The position numbers and the translations under genes were made by a program. From Durusdinium trenchii (lineage: Eukaryota > Sar > Dinophyceae > Suessiales > Symbiodiniaceae), in NCBI GenBank assembly GCA_963970005.1, contig CAXAMN010027428.1, positions 414,098 to 478,097 of the forward strand: a stretch of 64,000 bases of DNA, read 5' to 3'. Positions 1-14,100 of this stretch are shown in pieces. The notes under the pieces are model-generated. The model was given only the letters and a program-made list of their open reading frames with translations, ran no database searches and was not told where the DNA came from. The stretch's first letter is position 1. Each line of letters starts with the position of its first letter.

Positions 1-292
1 ACCTGTTATTGATCCAGTTCTGGCCCGGTTCATGATTACTTTTCAATGCTTTCCAAGTTCTCAGATATATTCAGGTTGCCTGGGAGCTGCGGCGTTTGCC
101 TTATACTCCCAACTTGTTTGTCCGTGGCTTGCACACTACCTCTCAACATATACTCCTTACGTATTCGATTTCACGGAAGGAGCTAGCTTTCCTTTTCTTG
201 ACTGGCTTGATGACCTCGGGAGAGCGGGAACACCTCCCCGAAAAGCTTTTTAGAGCACACCTCTGATGCTCATGATTTCGTCGTTTCGTGAG

Positions 293-407
293 GTCTTTGT
301 TGGACGAAGATCTATTGCAACTGCAAGATTCCATGGAGAGCCACTCGGATGAGCTCCTGAGAATGGACACCATCTTTGCATTGGATGATGTGCGACGTCT
401 CTTCAAG
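293..407 (+). CDS. RNF213-like gene: possible N-terminal exon
   Basis: Open segment after AG at 291-292 encoding an acidic, helical stretch (SLLDEDLLQLQDSMESHSDE, then a DDVRRLFK ending) and closing at AAG before GC. Composition is protein-like and the strand agrees with the gene, but I cannot place it against the family, so it may belong to another gene. Confidence 0.33.
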
Positions 408-3400
408 GCGCTGACGAAGAGACGCTTCAGGACTGGAAGAGCTGAAGAGCTGCAGATGGGATCAGAGAAGACATGTTGTTGTTCTAGATATTCAAGTGGC
501 GCCCAGGGCTCGCTCCAGCCAAAGAATGTGTCTCACTGCCAAGTGCCTTTGTCTCTCGCTGTTGGGTGTGCTTTTGGCCCATGGCGCTTTCGATACAGGG
601 CCTGTGCAAACAATCAGGTCTTTATGAAGCCAAAACGCCGCATTCCATGTATATTGATATATATATATACACACATCACACCCCTTATAGATCTATGACT
701 TGAACCTACCCAGATGCCAGTGATGGCAGCCTAGAATTTGTAGCAGCGCTCAGCCAGAGTTTGACATGTAAAAGCATAAACCAAGCTATCTGGCAGCAAC
801 TCCAGCTTGCATGAGGCTCTGAAAAAGCAACCATCATTACCCATTTCCTCAGCTGAGATTTATCTAGGGCTTTGTAGGAGGGTTTTGGGGCAGCTGACAT
901 GCAGGATGGACTTCGCTGATGCGTTGCTTGAAAGCGTTCAGGACAGACATGCCAATGGGTTCCAGAGAGCATACATCATCATACATCTCAGTCAGGCCAT
1001 TTTGCTGCCGGACAAGTTTTCCTGGAATCAATCCTCCCGGAAACTACGATAACTATGCACCTTCTTCATGGATATTCCCTGTAGCTGGCTTCCCAGCTAG
1101 TGTGGGATTCGGTCGTTTGACAGGGAGTCAACATTTTATGTCTTTGTGCGAGGATCCAAGAATCACCGAACAAAGGATTGTGCTATCGACAACTAGCCAC
1201 AATCTCTCGCTTCTTTCTTTGCATCGACCAATTCTCGATCCGACTCAACCTCGTTCTCAGCTCATCTCATCTCCCTTGTGGCGCTCGGAAGTCTCGCCGA
1301 AGCCCTGCCGAAGTCTCCCCGTTTGGAACAGTCGGTGCCGTTTTGTTTGGGGCGAGGGGCTTCCCTGTTGGTGTTCCGCTTTGGGAAGCCGGGTGGTCGA
1401 TAGTGATTTGTGCAAAAACCTGGAAATAGCCGTGTTCTCTCGCCAGGACCTGAAGGACATCAGTGATTTGGCTGGAAAGTTGCAAACATGTGTGCAACAT
1501 TCACATGGGCTGCAGAACTTGTACCGGAACTTATCGAATCGAGAGGCACGGGGCGGTGGGACCGCGCCACAAAATGGCTGAACAGTAAGCGAAGCAAGGC
1601 CTTCGTTGAGTGCAGAACAAGAGTCAACAAAGCCGTGTTCCTGTGCTTTGTGGTAAGAAAGAACGACGCTCATACGTAGTAGGCATCATGCAAATGAGAC
1701 TTGCTTGAGGAGCATGTCACCGGGTGACGGGCCATCTAATATATACATCCATAGTTTTTTTTTTGAATTGTACAACAATTATGAGAATGAAAAGTATTGT
1801 TTTGCACTCCAACAATCAGAAGCGTCACGGGCAATAATACCGATAATACCGACATCTTACTTCCAAAACAAACACCGATCAACATCTGCTGCTGCAACGT
1901 TTGAACTTGCAGCCAAGTTGGAAGAACATCCTGAAGTTTCAAGACTATGTCCAATGATTGTCTCCCTGCAGACCTTCCTTTGGGGTCAGACAGATGTTGT
2001 TTATTGGATTTGCAGTCACCAATCAAACCGGAGCAACGTGGGTCCGGGTCGCTCATTTTTGTGGTTTGAATCGAAGGGTTCATGGCATGGAAGCCTTGAA
2101 CAGGAAAATTTGGAATCGTTTTGAATTGGTTGAGGGAGGACACATCTTTTTGTGCTTGCTTCTTCTTGTTCTAGTCTGTCTTACTCAGTTGTTCTTTCTG
2201 ATTGTGATGCCCGTCCAATATATTGTTGCAACTATGTGTGACGGCATACGTTTGAATGAAGTGATATCAAGGTACCCAGGTATCCATGCATCCCTTCCTC
2301 AACAAATCTACGCCCGTTAGCAATTGTTACGCCTGGGCCAAGGGGTTCTCCTTATTTCAGGTCTAGCTAAGATACAAGCAAATCAGTGATTTGTTGGGAT
2401 CAAAAGACATGGTCAGGAGCCAGTCCAAGAGATTTGCAATCCCCACCAGTCCAAGTCTCGTCCTCGTCTCACCGCAGCCTGCGTGATATCAACCGACTGG
2501 AGGAAGTTGCGACCGAGAAGATCAAGCAAGCCGTCAACTTGGGGACCTACCGCATTGAGTGCCACACCACTGCCGTTGACATCAGCCTGACATACCCCAG
2601 TACAGCCACTGGCAGCTTGCTTGGAAGTCGAAAGTCATACGACATATAGACACACTGTCCAGGTTGGACAAGTTTCTCCCAGAACACATCCAAGTCCGCC
2701 TGTCCGTATGTACCAACGATGGTCGTCGAAGCTGTACGAACGGATGGCCGAACGGGAAGGAAGGCGCTCGGCTCCGACGGACGTTCTTGTTGAGGAAAAA
2801 TGACGCCAGACTGACGCTGTAGCAGCCAGGAACGATGCGTCGGTTTTGACCTCCTTCCCTCACTTGGCCAGGAACGATGGTGAAGCTGGGAAAGCAGGAC
2901 TTGGTGGATTTGCGAGCCAGAGCTTTGTTGAACCACCCAGATGATCGGGCAAAAGGAGCAGACGAGAGGCCACTCATGAACTTGTTCCTTGTCCGAGAGG
3001 CCAGCTGTGCTCTCTCAGCCTTGGACGTGACAGTCAATGGAAAACATGTCAGAAAGCAGGGAACGGTGAAACGATGAAATGCTACCGTTCGCCGTTCGCC
3101 TAGGAACCGATACTGCAATGACCCGACCCTCCAAACCCATGGGCGATTTCCGAAAGAATAGACCACAACTTGTGAGTCGCTGGGCCTTCATGTTGTTCAC
3201 ACCACAAACATATGACTGTTTTGACTCAAGACTCGTGGCGAATCTCGTGGTCAGTCTCTAACCTTGTTGACTAGGTACCCGCATGTGATGGGTGCATGGG
3301 CTGCATGATAACTTGAGCGCTTATCAGGGACGTGTTGAGTCTTCCTTTATCTTCATTGCCCGACGTGCGCAGATGCGAACCAAGGCCTTTCACTCTCATT

Positions 3401-6400
3401 CAGATGTTGAGGATCTGAGTTCATCCAAAACTCTTAGCTTGTTCTTTGATAGTCGCTCTACCCTCGTTTGCTTCAAAAAGGCAGTGTGGCACCAAGGTTC
3501 CAGCACAAGAACACGTCTTTCTGACCTTTCCCAAGCGAACAGGATATTTATTGGTGCTTTTGTTTCATTTGGATCAACCGCCCAACCTCCGCCCGGAAAG
3601 ATCACCAAGCGCTTCGTATCGCCCTCTTTCGACGACCGTCGCGACCGTCGAGATCGTTCAGGTTCGTGCAACAAGTGGACGTGCTGCTGCCGGCTTGCAT
3701 CCAACTTGAGACACTGCGCGATGAAGGCTTCTACTGGGCGAGAACACGGGTTGAAGAGGCCTCCAATGTGGGAGGTGGCGCGTTGCAGAAGCTGATGCAG
3801 ATGGACAAGAACTTTCAGCAGGAGGGAGGGGTCCTCGGAGGTCCCAATGTCCGGAACCAAATGCCAGCTCCCGGTGCCCAGTTCACCCGAGTTCACCGGA
3901 AACATGGTCAAAGCCAAAGCTCAATGTAAACTTGGAAAGGCCAACATCATTTTCCTGGATGTTCTTCCTTTTGGCCAAGTTGAGGACCTGCAAGAGTGGC
4001 GACTTCAACTTCAGGCGGCACGCCAAAAATACCCTGAGTTGGCATTCGTGTCCTGGATCAAACTTATCAGCATCCTGGAGAACCAGCCTCATAAAAGGCT
4101 ATTTTCCACACCTGACACTTGCTTTGACTGAATGGCATTTTCAACATAAAGGGTCCTCCGAACAAGCATCGTGTCTTGACGCTTTGTGTTGGTATTTCGT
4201 AGAGGCGTCTTTGACCCTGCAATTGGTGCACACATAATATTAGGTAGATGCTCCCGTATTGAAGATGCACCATGAGAGGTATATAATATAAGTAGGACCT
4301 AGGGAATCTATAGGAAATGCATGGACATCCCACGAGATGGATTGCACATGGATGGAAATCGAATTATTGCTGATAGATGCTAATGGGTTCGTACAGTTCT
4401 TTTGCGGAATCACTGCTGGCAACCTTATACTTTTTGTCCCAAGGTCTACTCCAAGCAGTTTTGGCTGCTGGCAGACTTTGTACAAGGGACTCTCGTCATC
4501 AATCAGGCCGCTGAGAATTGAATGTTGATTACCATGTCATCCAGTCCTAGCTTTCCCTTGATCCTTCGTGATGAGTGGTATGGCTGAACGTGAACGAGCA
4601 GCCAACATAGAAGTCTCAGACTCCTCCCGCAATCTCAGACTCGTAGGTTTTGAGATGTTTTGAGCTTGAACTTGGGCACTTGCAGTCTTGGGCCGAGGAA
4701 TGCCATGCAACAGCATGACACCCAAATGGTTCTCTCCATTCTCTCCTTCATCGAGGCGTCACAGACGGATTGGAAAAACGGTCACGAAGCGGGATGAAGT
4801 GAAGTGGGAGCTGCTTCTGTTCATTCAGTCCGTGCTAGCTGATGGGCAGAGGGATTTCATCCGAGCTCTTAGGATGCTCGTTTGAGAGGCAAACAGACTT
4901 GGTCCCTTTTTTTTTTGGTGTTCAAAGAGCGTTGAATCATATAGTATAGTTCGCTTGAAATCACTTGAAAACATATCTCTCTTACTACTTGCCTGAAATG
5001 ACCCGATGTCCACTGGGCTCGGAACAAAACAGAGAAACTGATCCTGAAGACCTCGTGCTGCTGCACCTTAAAAACTGAGAGGACCCTGCTCCAAGGCAAC
5101 TGAGAGGACCCTGCTCCAAGGCTTAATTCCTTTTTCAGCCATTCTTCGTATCAGGTCATGTCAAGCTTCTTCCATCATCACGACGTTGCTGTTGTGAAGT
5201 CAGCTACAGTAGACGGACGACCCGCGGAAGACGGCCCGCGATCTTTGGGGATGATGACATTCAACACTTTTAACGTCTTTACGACTTGAAATTCGTGGTA
5301 TATAATTGGAACACGTGAAGATATTGTGATGGCCCTAGTACTTCTGAGAATGGTTCCATGAGCTCGTGAAGTCATGTCGTCAGGACATGACTTGGCTGTT
5401 TGCGTGGTTTCCACATAAAACGGTTTGGCTGAATCCTCTTTTTGCCGCGAAAGCGCCAGGGCAAGGCTTTGTCTGCCTCAGAGCGGCAGATCGCTTGCTC
5501 TGTCAGCCGGCGGGCCGTGCTGCCCGATCGGGTGCAGCTGCGTGGGTGGTTCGATGTCTTGGCAAAGTCGCTGGTGGAGGCCCGGCTCGTCAGGGACAGA
5601 AGACCACACGGCCGCGCGTCTGCAACGTTTTGGTAGAATACCAGTGGCCATCATCTAGTGGCGGTATGCTTTAAACAACGTAGATCGTCAAGGTCCATCG
5701 CACAATCTATAGATAGTATCATTTTATCATTGTTCAGATCTGTTCTGCCTGGTGCACCCCGAAGGGAGCTAGAGGAGTGGGTGAGAGTGGTCGGACCTTT
5801 CCAATTTCGTCCGACTTGGGGAGAAACAGCTGAAGAAGGGCCTCGAAAAGCGGATTGTCCTTTCATCCCCGATTGATTTTTATTGTAAGGGCTCCGCCCG
5901 GGTGCCGCCGACCCCTTTTCATCTCGAGGGTTTGGCGGTTGAACCTTGACAACTTCCTGGGATTCAACAGCGAGACTTGGATGGGCTTCACACCAATGCT
6001 GGCATTCAAGCCACAGCGATGTAGAATGCAGGTGGCTAGGAGCTCTGGTAGACTTTGTTTTATAGTATATAAGGATTCTTCAAGGGTCGAGCGCCAAAGA
6101 GTTTGATCGTGCTTGGACACGGCATTTGGCGCGACATCTGGTGTGAACCGGAGAGCTTTGCTCAAGCTGCCTTGGTCTCAGCTAGCTGCAGCCTCACGCC
6201 AACCTGCTGCTGGTGGGAGGAGGCCAGGAGCCTGTGCTGTAGTCCTGCCTCGGAAAAACCTGCCAGCAATGGATTAGCACACGTTGGCCAGCAGGGCTTA
6301 GGTAACAACTTGAGTATGCTGCAGTGTAACAGTGGCTAGAAGAGGGCAAGGCTGCGGTGAGGCTCTGGGGAGCGTTTGAAGCCGAGCCAAAATGCCTAAC

Positions 6401-9400
6401 GTCGCCTTCGGAAGCCCATAAGAAGAGAGGAGGCAGGCTTCGGACAGGCCACAGAGAGGCCGCAACAGGCCTGCCAGCTGCCGAGGAGCGTTTGAAGGCG
6501 GTCCAAAATGCCTAACGTTGCCTTCGGAAGCCCATAAGAAGAGAGGAGGCAGGCTTCGGACAGGCCACAGAGAGGCCGCAACAGGCCTGCCAGCTGCCGA
6601 GGAGCGTTTGAAGGCGGTCCAAAATGCCTAACGTTGCCTTCGGAAGCCCATAAGAAAAGAGGAGCCAGGCCTGCCAGCTGCCGAGAAGAGGGCAAGGCTG
6701 CGGTGAGGCTCTGGGGAGCGTTTGAAGCCGAGCCAAAATGCCTAACGTTGCCTTCGGAAGCCCATAAGAANNNNNNNNNNGAGAGGAGGCAGGCTTCGGA
6801 CAGGCCACAGAGAGGCCGCAACAGGCCAGCCAGCTGCTGAGGCCTCGGACAGGCCTTTGGAAGTGCTTGGAAGGGTTCTGCTAGGCTTGGCCAACTGCTG
6901 CATCCTGCGCCTTTGGAAGTGCTTGAAGGGTTCTGCTAGGCTTGGCCAACTGCTTCACCCTGCGGTGTCCCAGGCGCCTCCCCGCCTAGGCTTTGGCTAT
7001 AGGCCGGGGTCGGCGGATATAGATAGGCGAACCTCTATCAAATCACTGAGCAAACCAGGGAACGAAACAGATTCCCATCCTTCTGCCTTGCTGGAGTGGC
7101 TTGCTCCAAAACGACCTGTGGAATGCCGGAAGATGTTCTTGGTGGATCGAATCTGGTGCAGGGAATCAATGATCCTGGATTCAAAAATTCATTGCATCCT
7201 TGCCTGGCCGGTAAGCCCTCCAAATGTTGTCAGATATCCTCTCATCAGCAACCTACCAGGGTTGATTTTGTTGCCACAAGGCCTGTAGTGGGTGGGGGTT
7301 GATCTTTGAAACCCAAAGTCGAAGCCAGGCTCATTCAATGAACCATTGGGGCCTGGTTAGCCATTTGGGGTCTGGTCTTTCAATGAGTCATTTTTGGGGT
7401 CTGGTTTTTCACAACTCCAAATGGTAAGCCATTTGGGTTAGCCATTTGGGTCTGGTCTGGTCATCAACTCCTTGGCCCCCTTTTGGGTCTTTCACCACTC
7501 TTTTGATGACAGCCACCAGCAATGAGACCTCGGTTCTTGCAGCCAGGTTTTGACGACGGTTGCTGGAGGCTGCAGAGTCAACCTTCGAGATCGGCAGCCT
7601 CAGCGCTTTTTGCTACTGGGGTCTACAGACGTGGAAGTGGATAGAACAAGTGAGGGTCGGTGGTCTGAGGTCCCGGTTTGGAGAGTATTTTGTGAGGTAT
7701 TGTGGGCTTCAGTTTTCGGTTGGGATGCTTGGTGTGAAGCAAGCTCGTTTTGATCGGGCCTTCAAATGCTGGAAGAAACAGCGCAGCTGATGGAGGCAGA
7801 AGCCATTCTTTTAATAAGTCTTGGGTGATCTCGCCAGGGTTCATTTTTGATTTTGTACAGTAGGAGGTTCTCCTTTTTCGCCATGTATTCCAGGATCGTG
7901 AGGGCTTTTGTTTGTTAATTACTGTTATCCATCTTGGACCTGAGCGCCACATCTCTTGAGATGTGAAAGATGCTTATATAAGAGGGAACGATGGTGAAGC
8001 CCAATGGCTCAATAGATCCATGCCCCATGTGGCCATGTCCGATGAGTTTCTGTGACAGGCAGGAATTCCTCATTTGCATCGAAGACACGGGCCGAAACAA
8101 ACCACCAATGGCATCAGAAGCGCATACGCAGGAACCATGGGATCTAAGTATCCTACCTGACTTCCTGCAACTACGATGCTATGACCATGATATATAATTA
8201 ATGATTGTTATACAGGTATAATATATCCATTGGACAATTTTTATATGAAATATATAATGATGGTATGACTTTGATGTGCATAATATGAATATGAATACAA
8301 ATTAACATCACCCACACGACCGTCCCAAGCTCCCGGACACGTCGGCTTCCTGAGGTCCGATGAGATCGAGACGGGCTTGCTGAGCCGTGTCCAGCCAGGT
8401 GTGGTGAGATCCGTGCACGCCAGAGCGAAGGAGGACGTCTTGCGCATGGCCTTGTCCTTCTACGGAGGAGAAGAGCAGACGAGAACAGGGCCGAGTTGAG
8501 GGAGCAGAGCTTGGGGGGCTCAAAAGCAGGTACGGTCTTGTGATGTCTTGTGTTATTCATTGTTATTCACACTGTTAAACAATCCCAACCTATTGGGACC
8601 TGCCAACTGACGCCCATTTTTTTACCTACTTGTAGGGCCGTAACAAAATGCATTCAGCCTTGACAGCCAATAGACCTCCATTGGCTGCTGGGATTCGGCC
8701 AGGAGAGTCGGCACTGCCACGAGCACACGAGATGATGTTTTGTTCTGCAGCCACCTCATGGCCACAGCTGGACGCCTTCTTGGCGCGCTGCCAATACGTC
8801 CCAGGCCGTGGCTGCTGCCGTGCGCCCTGGGCGTGGGAGGGTTGTAGAATTGGCAAGTACCGTAAAGGTGGGATATGATACATGTCAGGGTAGATCAGCG
8901 TAGTATCATGGATATTGCATGAGACTTCTTGAATCTCTTGACACTTGATTTTGGTCCTTCAATGGGAAGATAGATGAAAGGATGGCCTGGAAAGGATGCC
9001 CTTGCAAAGATCACATGCTGATTCATCAGATCAGATGTGAATCTGCTTGTAGGGCCAAGGCAGCACTTTTAACTGGCAGGGCAAGAGAATTCACCTTCAT
9101 GCCAAAACAAGCCACTTCGTTGCCTTGCCAACACCGTCCACTTCTGACCTCCTTGACTCTCCCCCCGACTTCTCTGTGCGCTAGGCCTTTATGTCATGGT
9201 CCATGTACAAAGATTGAGCTACAAGTTGCAGCATCGCCTCGTTGAGCACCTCAAGTCTCTTGGGAGCTCCTATCGCTTGGTGCTCGTGGCCCTGTGCAAG
9301 AGCGACGATGCGGCACAAGTGCATCTCCTCCGGGACCGGGCCGATCCCCGGATCCCACGCGTTCCAGCGTGTGCGGCGAGTGAGGTGGTGAAATGGACCT

Positions 9401-11128
9401 TTTGAAAGCAAGCGACTTCAACGCCAAACTCGATGGACAAGCGCGACAAGCGCATGGTTGGTCAAGGTTCAGTGGCTCGTTTACAGGTTCAGGTAGTGTG
9501 CCCGGTATGTAAATGAGCCGGGCAACCACATACACATACACACCACACCCATTTGGGCAAGTTAGAGATTGCACTATCACTACATGCATTTGCCACGGGG
9601 CTCAAAGCATAAGGACAAAGTTCGTACACTTTGGATCTATCCCAGAAGCTTGCCCTTTTCCGATATGAGCAAGGAATGCTATTGCTTGGCAGTAGGACCT
9701 AGAACACTTGGTATCAGCCAATGTGAATACCTTTGCAAATTCCGAGAAGGGTCCGTTCTTGGGAACCCCGAAAAGATTCAAAAAGGGGTTAATGTTGAAG
9801 TGAATCCTTTTCTGCAACTCCTCCATGCTGCTCTTTTCCATGCTTTTCCCTGTTCCTGAGCTTGCAAAGACCTGTTCCTCGGCCTGTTCCTCAGCCTGCC
9901 AGGAGATCCCCGCCAAGCCCGCCAGCCCCTTCTCAGAGCTGGGCTTGAAGCGCTTCGTAGAGCTTCTGGCGCCGAAGCTCGCGGTCGTGGTCTCGGAGAA
10001 TGCTGGCTGTGGCTTGTCGCCACGCATCGGTTGTCTTGCGCAAGACATGTGGACGAGACAATTGGTGAGGCAGAAGCTTTGGGAGATCTAGGAGGATGAG
10101 CGTGGAGATCATTTGGTTTTCAGTTTGAGATGCTGGTGGGTGTATGAAGCAATGATGAGAGAATGTATATGCCAGGATTCTTCCATTCGAGCTGATGATG
10201 ATGTGTGCATAATTGGTTGAACTGGACGGTTATACGGATACCCGTATACTTATAGTTCTTTTTCTCCAGCGATCTCGGTGATCTCCAGGGAACCCCACCT
10301 GAAGAGTGGAACGTGACCGTTTTTCCCTCACCAGGTGGGAAGACAGAGCTCGTTCGGCAGCGGGCCTTTGCATTGAAGAAGAGTCCAGTGACAGTGCCCT
10401 TGAGTGGGCCGGTGAACTTCAAGGAACCTTTTTTTGACATGTGGATGAGGGATGGGGCGGACGTAGTGCAGCTTGGACGGGGATGGCATGCTCGATAGGG
10501 ATATAATTGTTTAATATAATACAGTATATTTGTAACTATATATATATATATCATTCATGTTCAGATACTTAAGATATCTTGAGATCATATCCTATTTGCA
10601 AGAGCATCATTGCTTTTGACAGACCACTGGTCAGTAGGCCAGTAGGTCACAGGGCTTCTGAAGCTGGAATTGCAAGTCTTTACTGACTATATAGCCATCA
10701 CACTTGACTGTATATGCAGCATCATGGCCAATATGCCGCCCATCTTGGACCTCAACACCTTAGGATGTGCTTTCGGATTGAACACTCATCCTTTTGTTTG
10801 GGTGCTCTTAGGGATTTAGGGGAGTTTGACTTTTCTGCAGAGGGCTTGGAACTTGCAGAGGGCGATCTGGACAGTTCGATTGTGCTAGGTTGCACTTTTG
10901 CTTTTGAAATAAGGTGTTTCTACTTCCAAAAGCAAAAGCAAAAGTGCAACCAACCATTATACCATTACCATGCATTTGTGTGGCGAGTTAGACTCTTTCA
11001 CCTCATCCGTGCCCCAACATCCGGATCACCTGGAGACGACTAGCCGATGCAGTGCGTGCTACGGCAAGCCGCGCTCGAGAGCTCTCCCTCGTGATCGTGA
11101 ACGTGGAAGTCAAGGTAATCAACAACAA

Positions 11129-11159
<31 letters not shown>

Positions 11160-14100
11160 AACAACACGACGCTACCCCTTGTTGCATGTGTGATCGCGAC
11201 CCAGGCAACAGGATTCAATGAATTTGGGAGGGGGGGACGTATCTTGGGGCGACATGTCAATGCTCATTCCCTGTCATTCCCTATTCGGGTCACTTGAGTT
11301 GGTGCTTCAAGTTCCCTCGACTGGCTTGTCTACCAGAGGAACCTTCCCAAGATCCCCGAAGTTTTGGTTCACGACCAGTATACACTATACGGAGTCTTCC
11401 ACGAGGTTCTTGAGGTCTTGAGAATTAGTTATTACCTGCACCCCCATTCGAGTTGAAGTTTTAACTTATGTCCAGGATAAGCACTTATACGGTGATTTCC
11501 TTCAAATTTCTTTTCTGAACGGAGTTCATCGTATCCTACGGGTTCCTACGGAAAAAATCGTCCATTGCCAAGGGTCCGTCATGTTCGGTCACACCACCAT
11601 AAATTCCATGCAATTCCTTATGTATACCGATCCACACTCCACCCTGCCCTGCACCTCAACCCCAAACCACACACACTTTCCACTGCCCTCCCCTGCAGCG
11701 GTCTGGCAGTTGAACAGTGAACATGCCGTCATCGCATGCTCCAGCAAACGTTAATTTGAGCTAAATACCGTTGAAGTGCCCGTAAGGCCTGGTTCCGCGG
11801 AGAAACCATGCGCGTAAGCGCAGAGATCCGTCCGACCATGTCCTCCTCCTGAAAGCAAGCATCAGCGAGAATGTTCCAGCAGTATGGAGAAACCTCGATT
11901 TGGTAAGCCATTTCCTCCACAAGTTCTTGAAACATGTGGCTTTTTGGAAACATGGCGAACGCAGGCTTGCCATCCTCAATGGCTTTGTGCGCCAAAAACT
12001 GGTAAGCTTGAAGGAAATGCTCTCCAGCTTTGATCAGTTCTTGTGCTTTGCTTCGCTCAATCCAAATGCCCTCCACAAACAAGGAGCTGATAAAGAAGTT
12101 CAAGGCTTTTGTACCCGAAGCCTCAATTCTCCCGGAGAATGTGCAAACACACTCACCGGCCCGAAGCAAAGTAAAACAACAAAGCAAAACATTGCAAACA
12201 CAAAATGTGCAAGAACCACGCTTGAAGCGGCAATAAACCGAAGACGAAGGTCAGCATCACAGGCGTCCTTGAACTTTTCAAGGTAACTTTGCAGCCACTG
12301 CATCAGGGTCGCCGTCAGATGCGCTTTGTTCCACGATGCTGCGGGTTCAGGGGCCTTGAGGCCGAAGGTGTGAGCCTCAAACTTCTTGAGGTACTTCACT
12401 TTGGAATTTTCCTCACAGAACGACATGTAGTCATCGCTGAGAACGGCCACACGCTTGTCAACGCTCGATTCACCGGTGAGAAATTGTACGTACTTCACCG
12501 ATGAGGCCACCCATGCCTTGCCAATGCCCATGTGCACTGTGTGCCAGACATCAGGCCTGTGGAAACGCTGCGCGCCTCCAGGGCTCTCGTCATGCAGCAG
12601 CCGTGTCCAAGCGGGCTCAACGTCCCATGGTGGTGGTGTGCCGCAAGTCCGCGCTGCCCTAATCAATCTTTTGGCAACTATCCTCGGATACATCGGAGAA
12701 ATCCAAACAATCAACAGAGTAAAGGGCGACAAAACTGAAGTCTGCAAAGCCACCAAAAGTTAAAATGTAATACTTCCTGCACTAAGCGTCAGGTCTTCCC
12801 AGTCACCTTCTTTGGTTCCCCCCATACACAGGTGACAAATCCCAGGAGGGTTGTCCATGTATTTCTTTGCTTGTTCACGACCTTTGGGAGCTCGGCGGTA
12901 TGACCTCTCCAAATTTGCCGATGTAACCTGGATTTGCAGCTACCCCAAAACACTCGAACATATAAAGGGCACTGTTGATAAATTTCTGAAGCCCGTTTAA
13001 AAGGACGGTTGGAAGAAGCACAATAACACAGCAGATCCAGGAAACAAGGTAACTCCAGTCGCCTTTGTTGCCAAGAACGATCGGAAACACAGTGCCATAG
13101 GCAGGAATCTCAATGCCGGAATCCTCAAGCTGCTTCCAGTCATCCACCACAATGTCAATGATATGTTTGAAAACGGAGGGGTCGCTCGAGTACATCTCCT
13201 ATCAGGTAACATAGCTGGAGGTCTATAAATAACCCACCAAAGATACAAACCCACTTATTTTATTTGGTTTAGCCATATCACGAAACAGTACTATGTGCCA
13301 ACCCCGTCCTTTGGACAAAGAAAAGTCAACAATCTGGTTTGTAATGCTGTCTTCACAAGGTTCATAGGAATGCCATAGGTTGCCAGATCTTTGTACCATG
13401 AGTCCGGGGTCTTAGTCTTCCTGGTTCCCTTTCCAAGCGCCCCCGAGAATTGGAGCACCAACATGCCATTCCGCTTGTACGTAGTTCCCTCGTCACCGTG
13501 AACCAAAATTGGTAAGAGGTGAGAGGTGGAAATTCTCCCCAGTGATTCACGGATTTTTCTAAAAACACCGTGCTGTGGATAGATGCTGGCAAACCGAGAC
13601 CAGAACAACTCCAATGCCGGCTTTGCTTCTTCAAAAGTTTGCGCGCCACCAAGTAGCATATGGATGTCACATGTGCTGTACAAGGTCTTGATGAGATGCG
13701 ATGGGCGGATCCATGGAAAGTTGGTCTGGCCAGCCACACAACTGAAGCTCAATGGCACTGGGTAAACCATACCATATTGCTTGAAAATCCGGGATACGCC
13801 CTCTTCCTGAAGCGGTTGTTTTCTCACATGTCAAAAGTCAACAGGTGCTCCCCCCACCCTACCTTGTTTGGTGATTCCCAAAACTAGAGGGTTGAAACAC
13901 TATCCAAAGTAAATCCAGCCAAAGTGTCCGCGTTTTTCTCTGACACTTTGTGCAAAGCTGAGATGACTGGGCAGCAAAAGCCATCTTCGCCGCTGGCTCG
14001 CTCTTCAGCAAAGCGGTCACTCATGTCAGCTTTCGCGAATCTGACAATCTCAGCGCATGGTTCCTTAAGAATTGAAAGAACCAAGTCAAGGGGCAAACTG

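Noticed and set aside
6396..6840. 141-codon - strand ORF containing X residues
   Set aside because: Tandem repeat interrupted by an N gap.
11044..11114. Possible AAA2 exon ARELSLVIVNVEVK
   Set aside because: Ends at a good GT donor, but the phase does not join the exon at 10335-10411, and the following AAA2 strand is already supplied at 26281.
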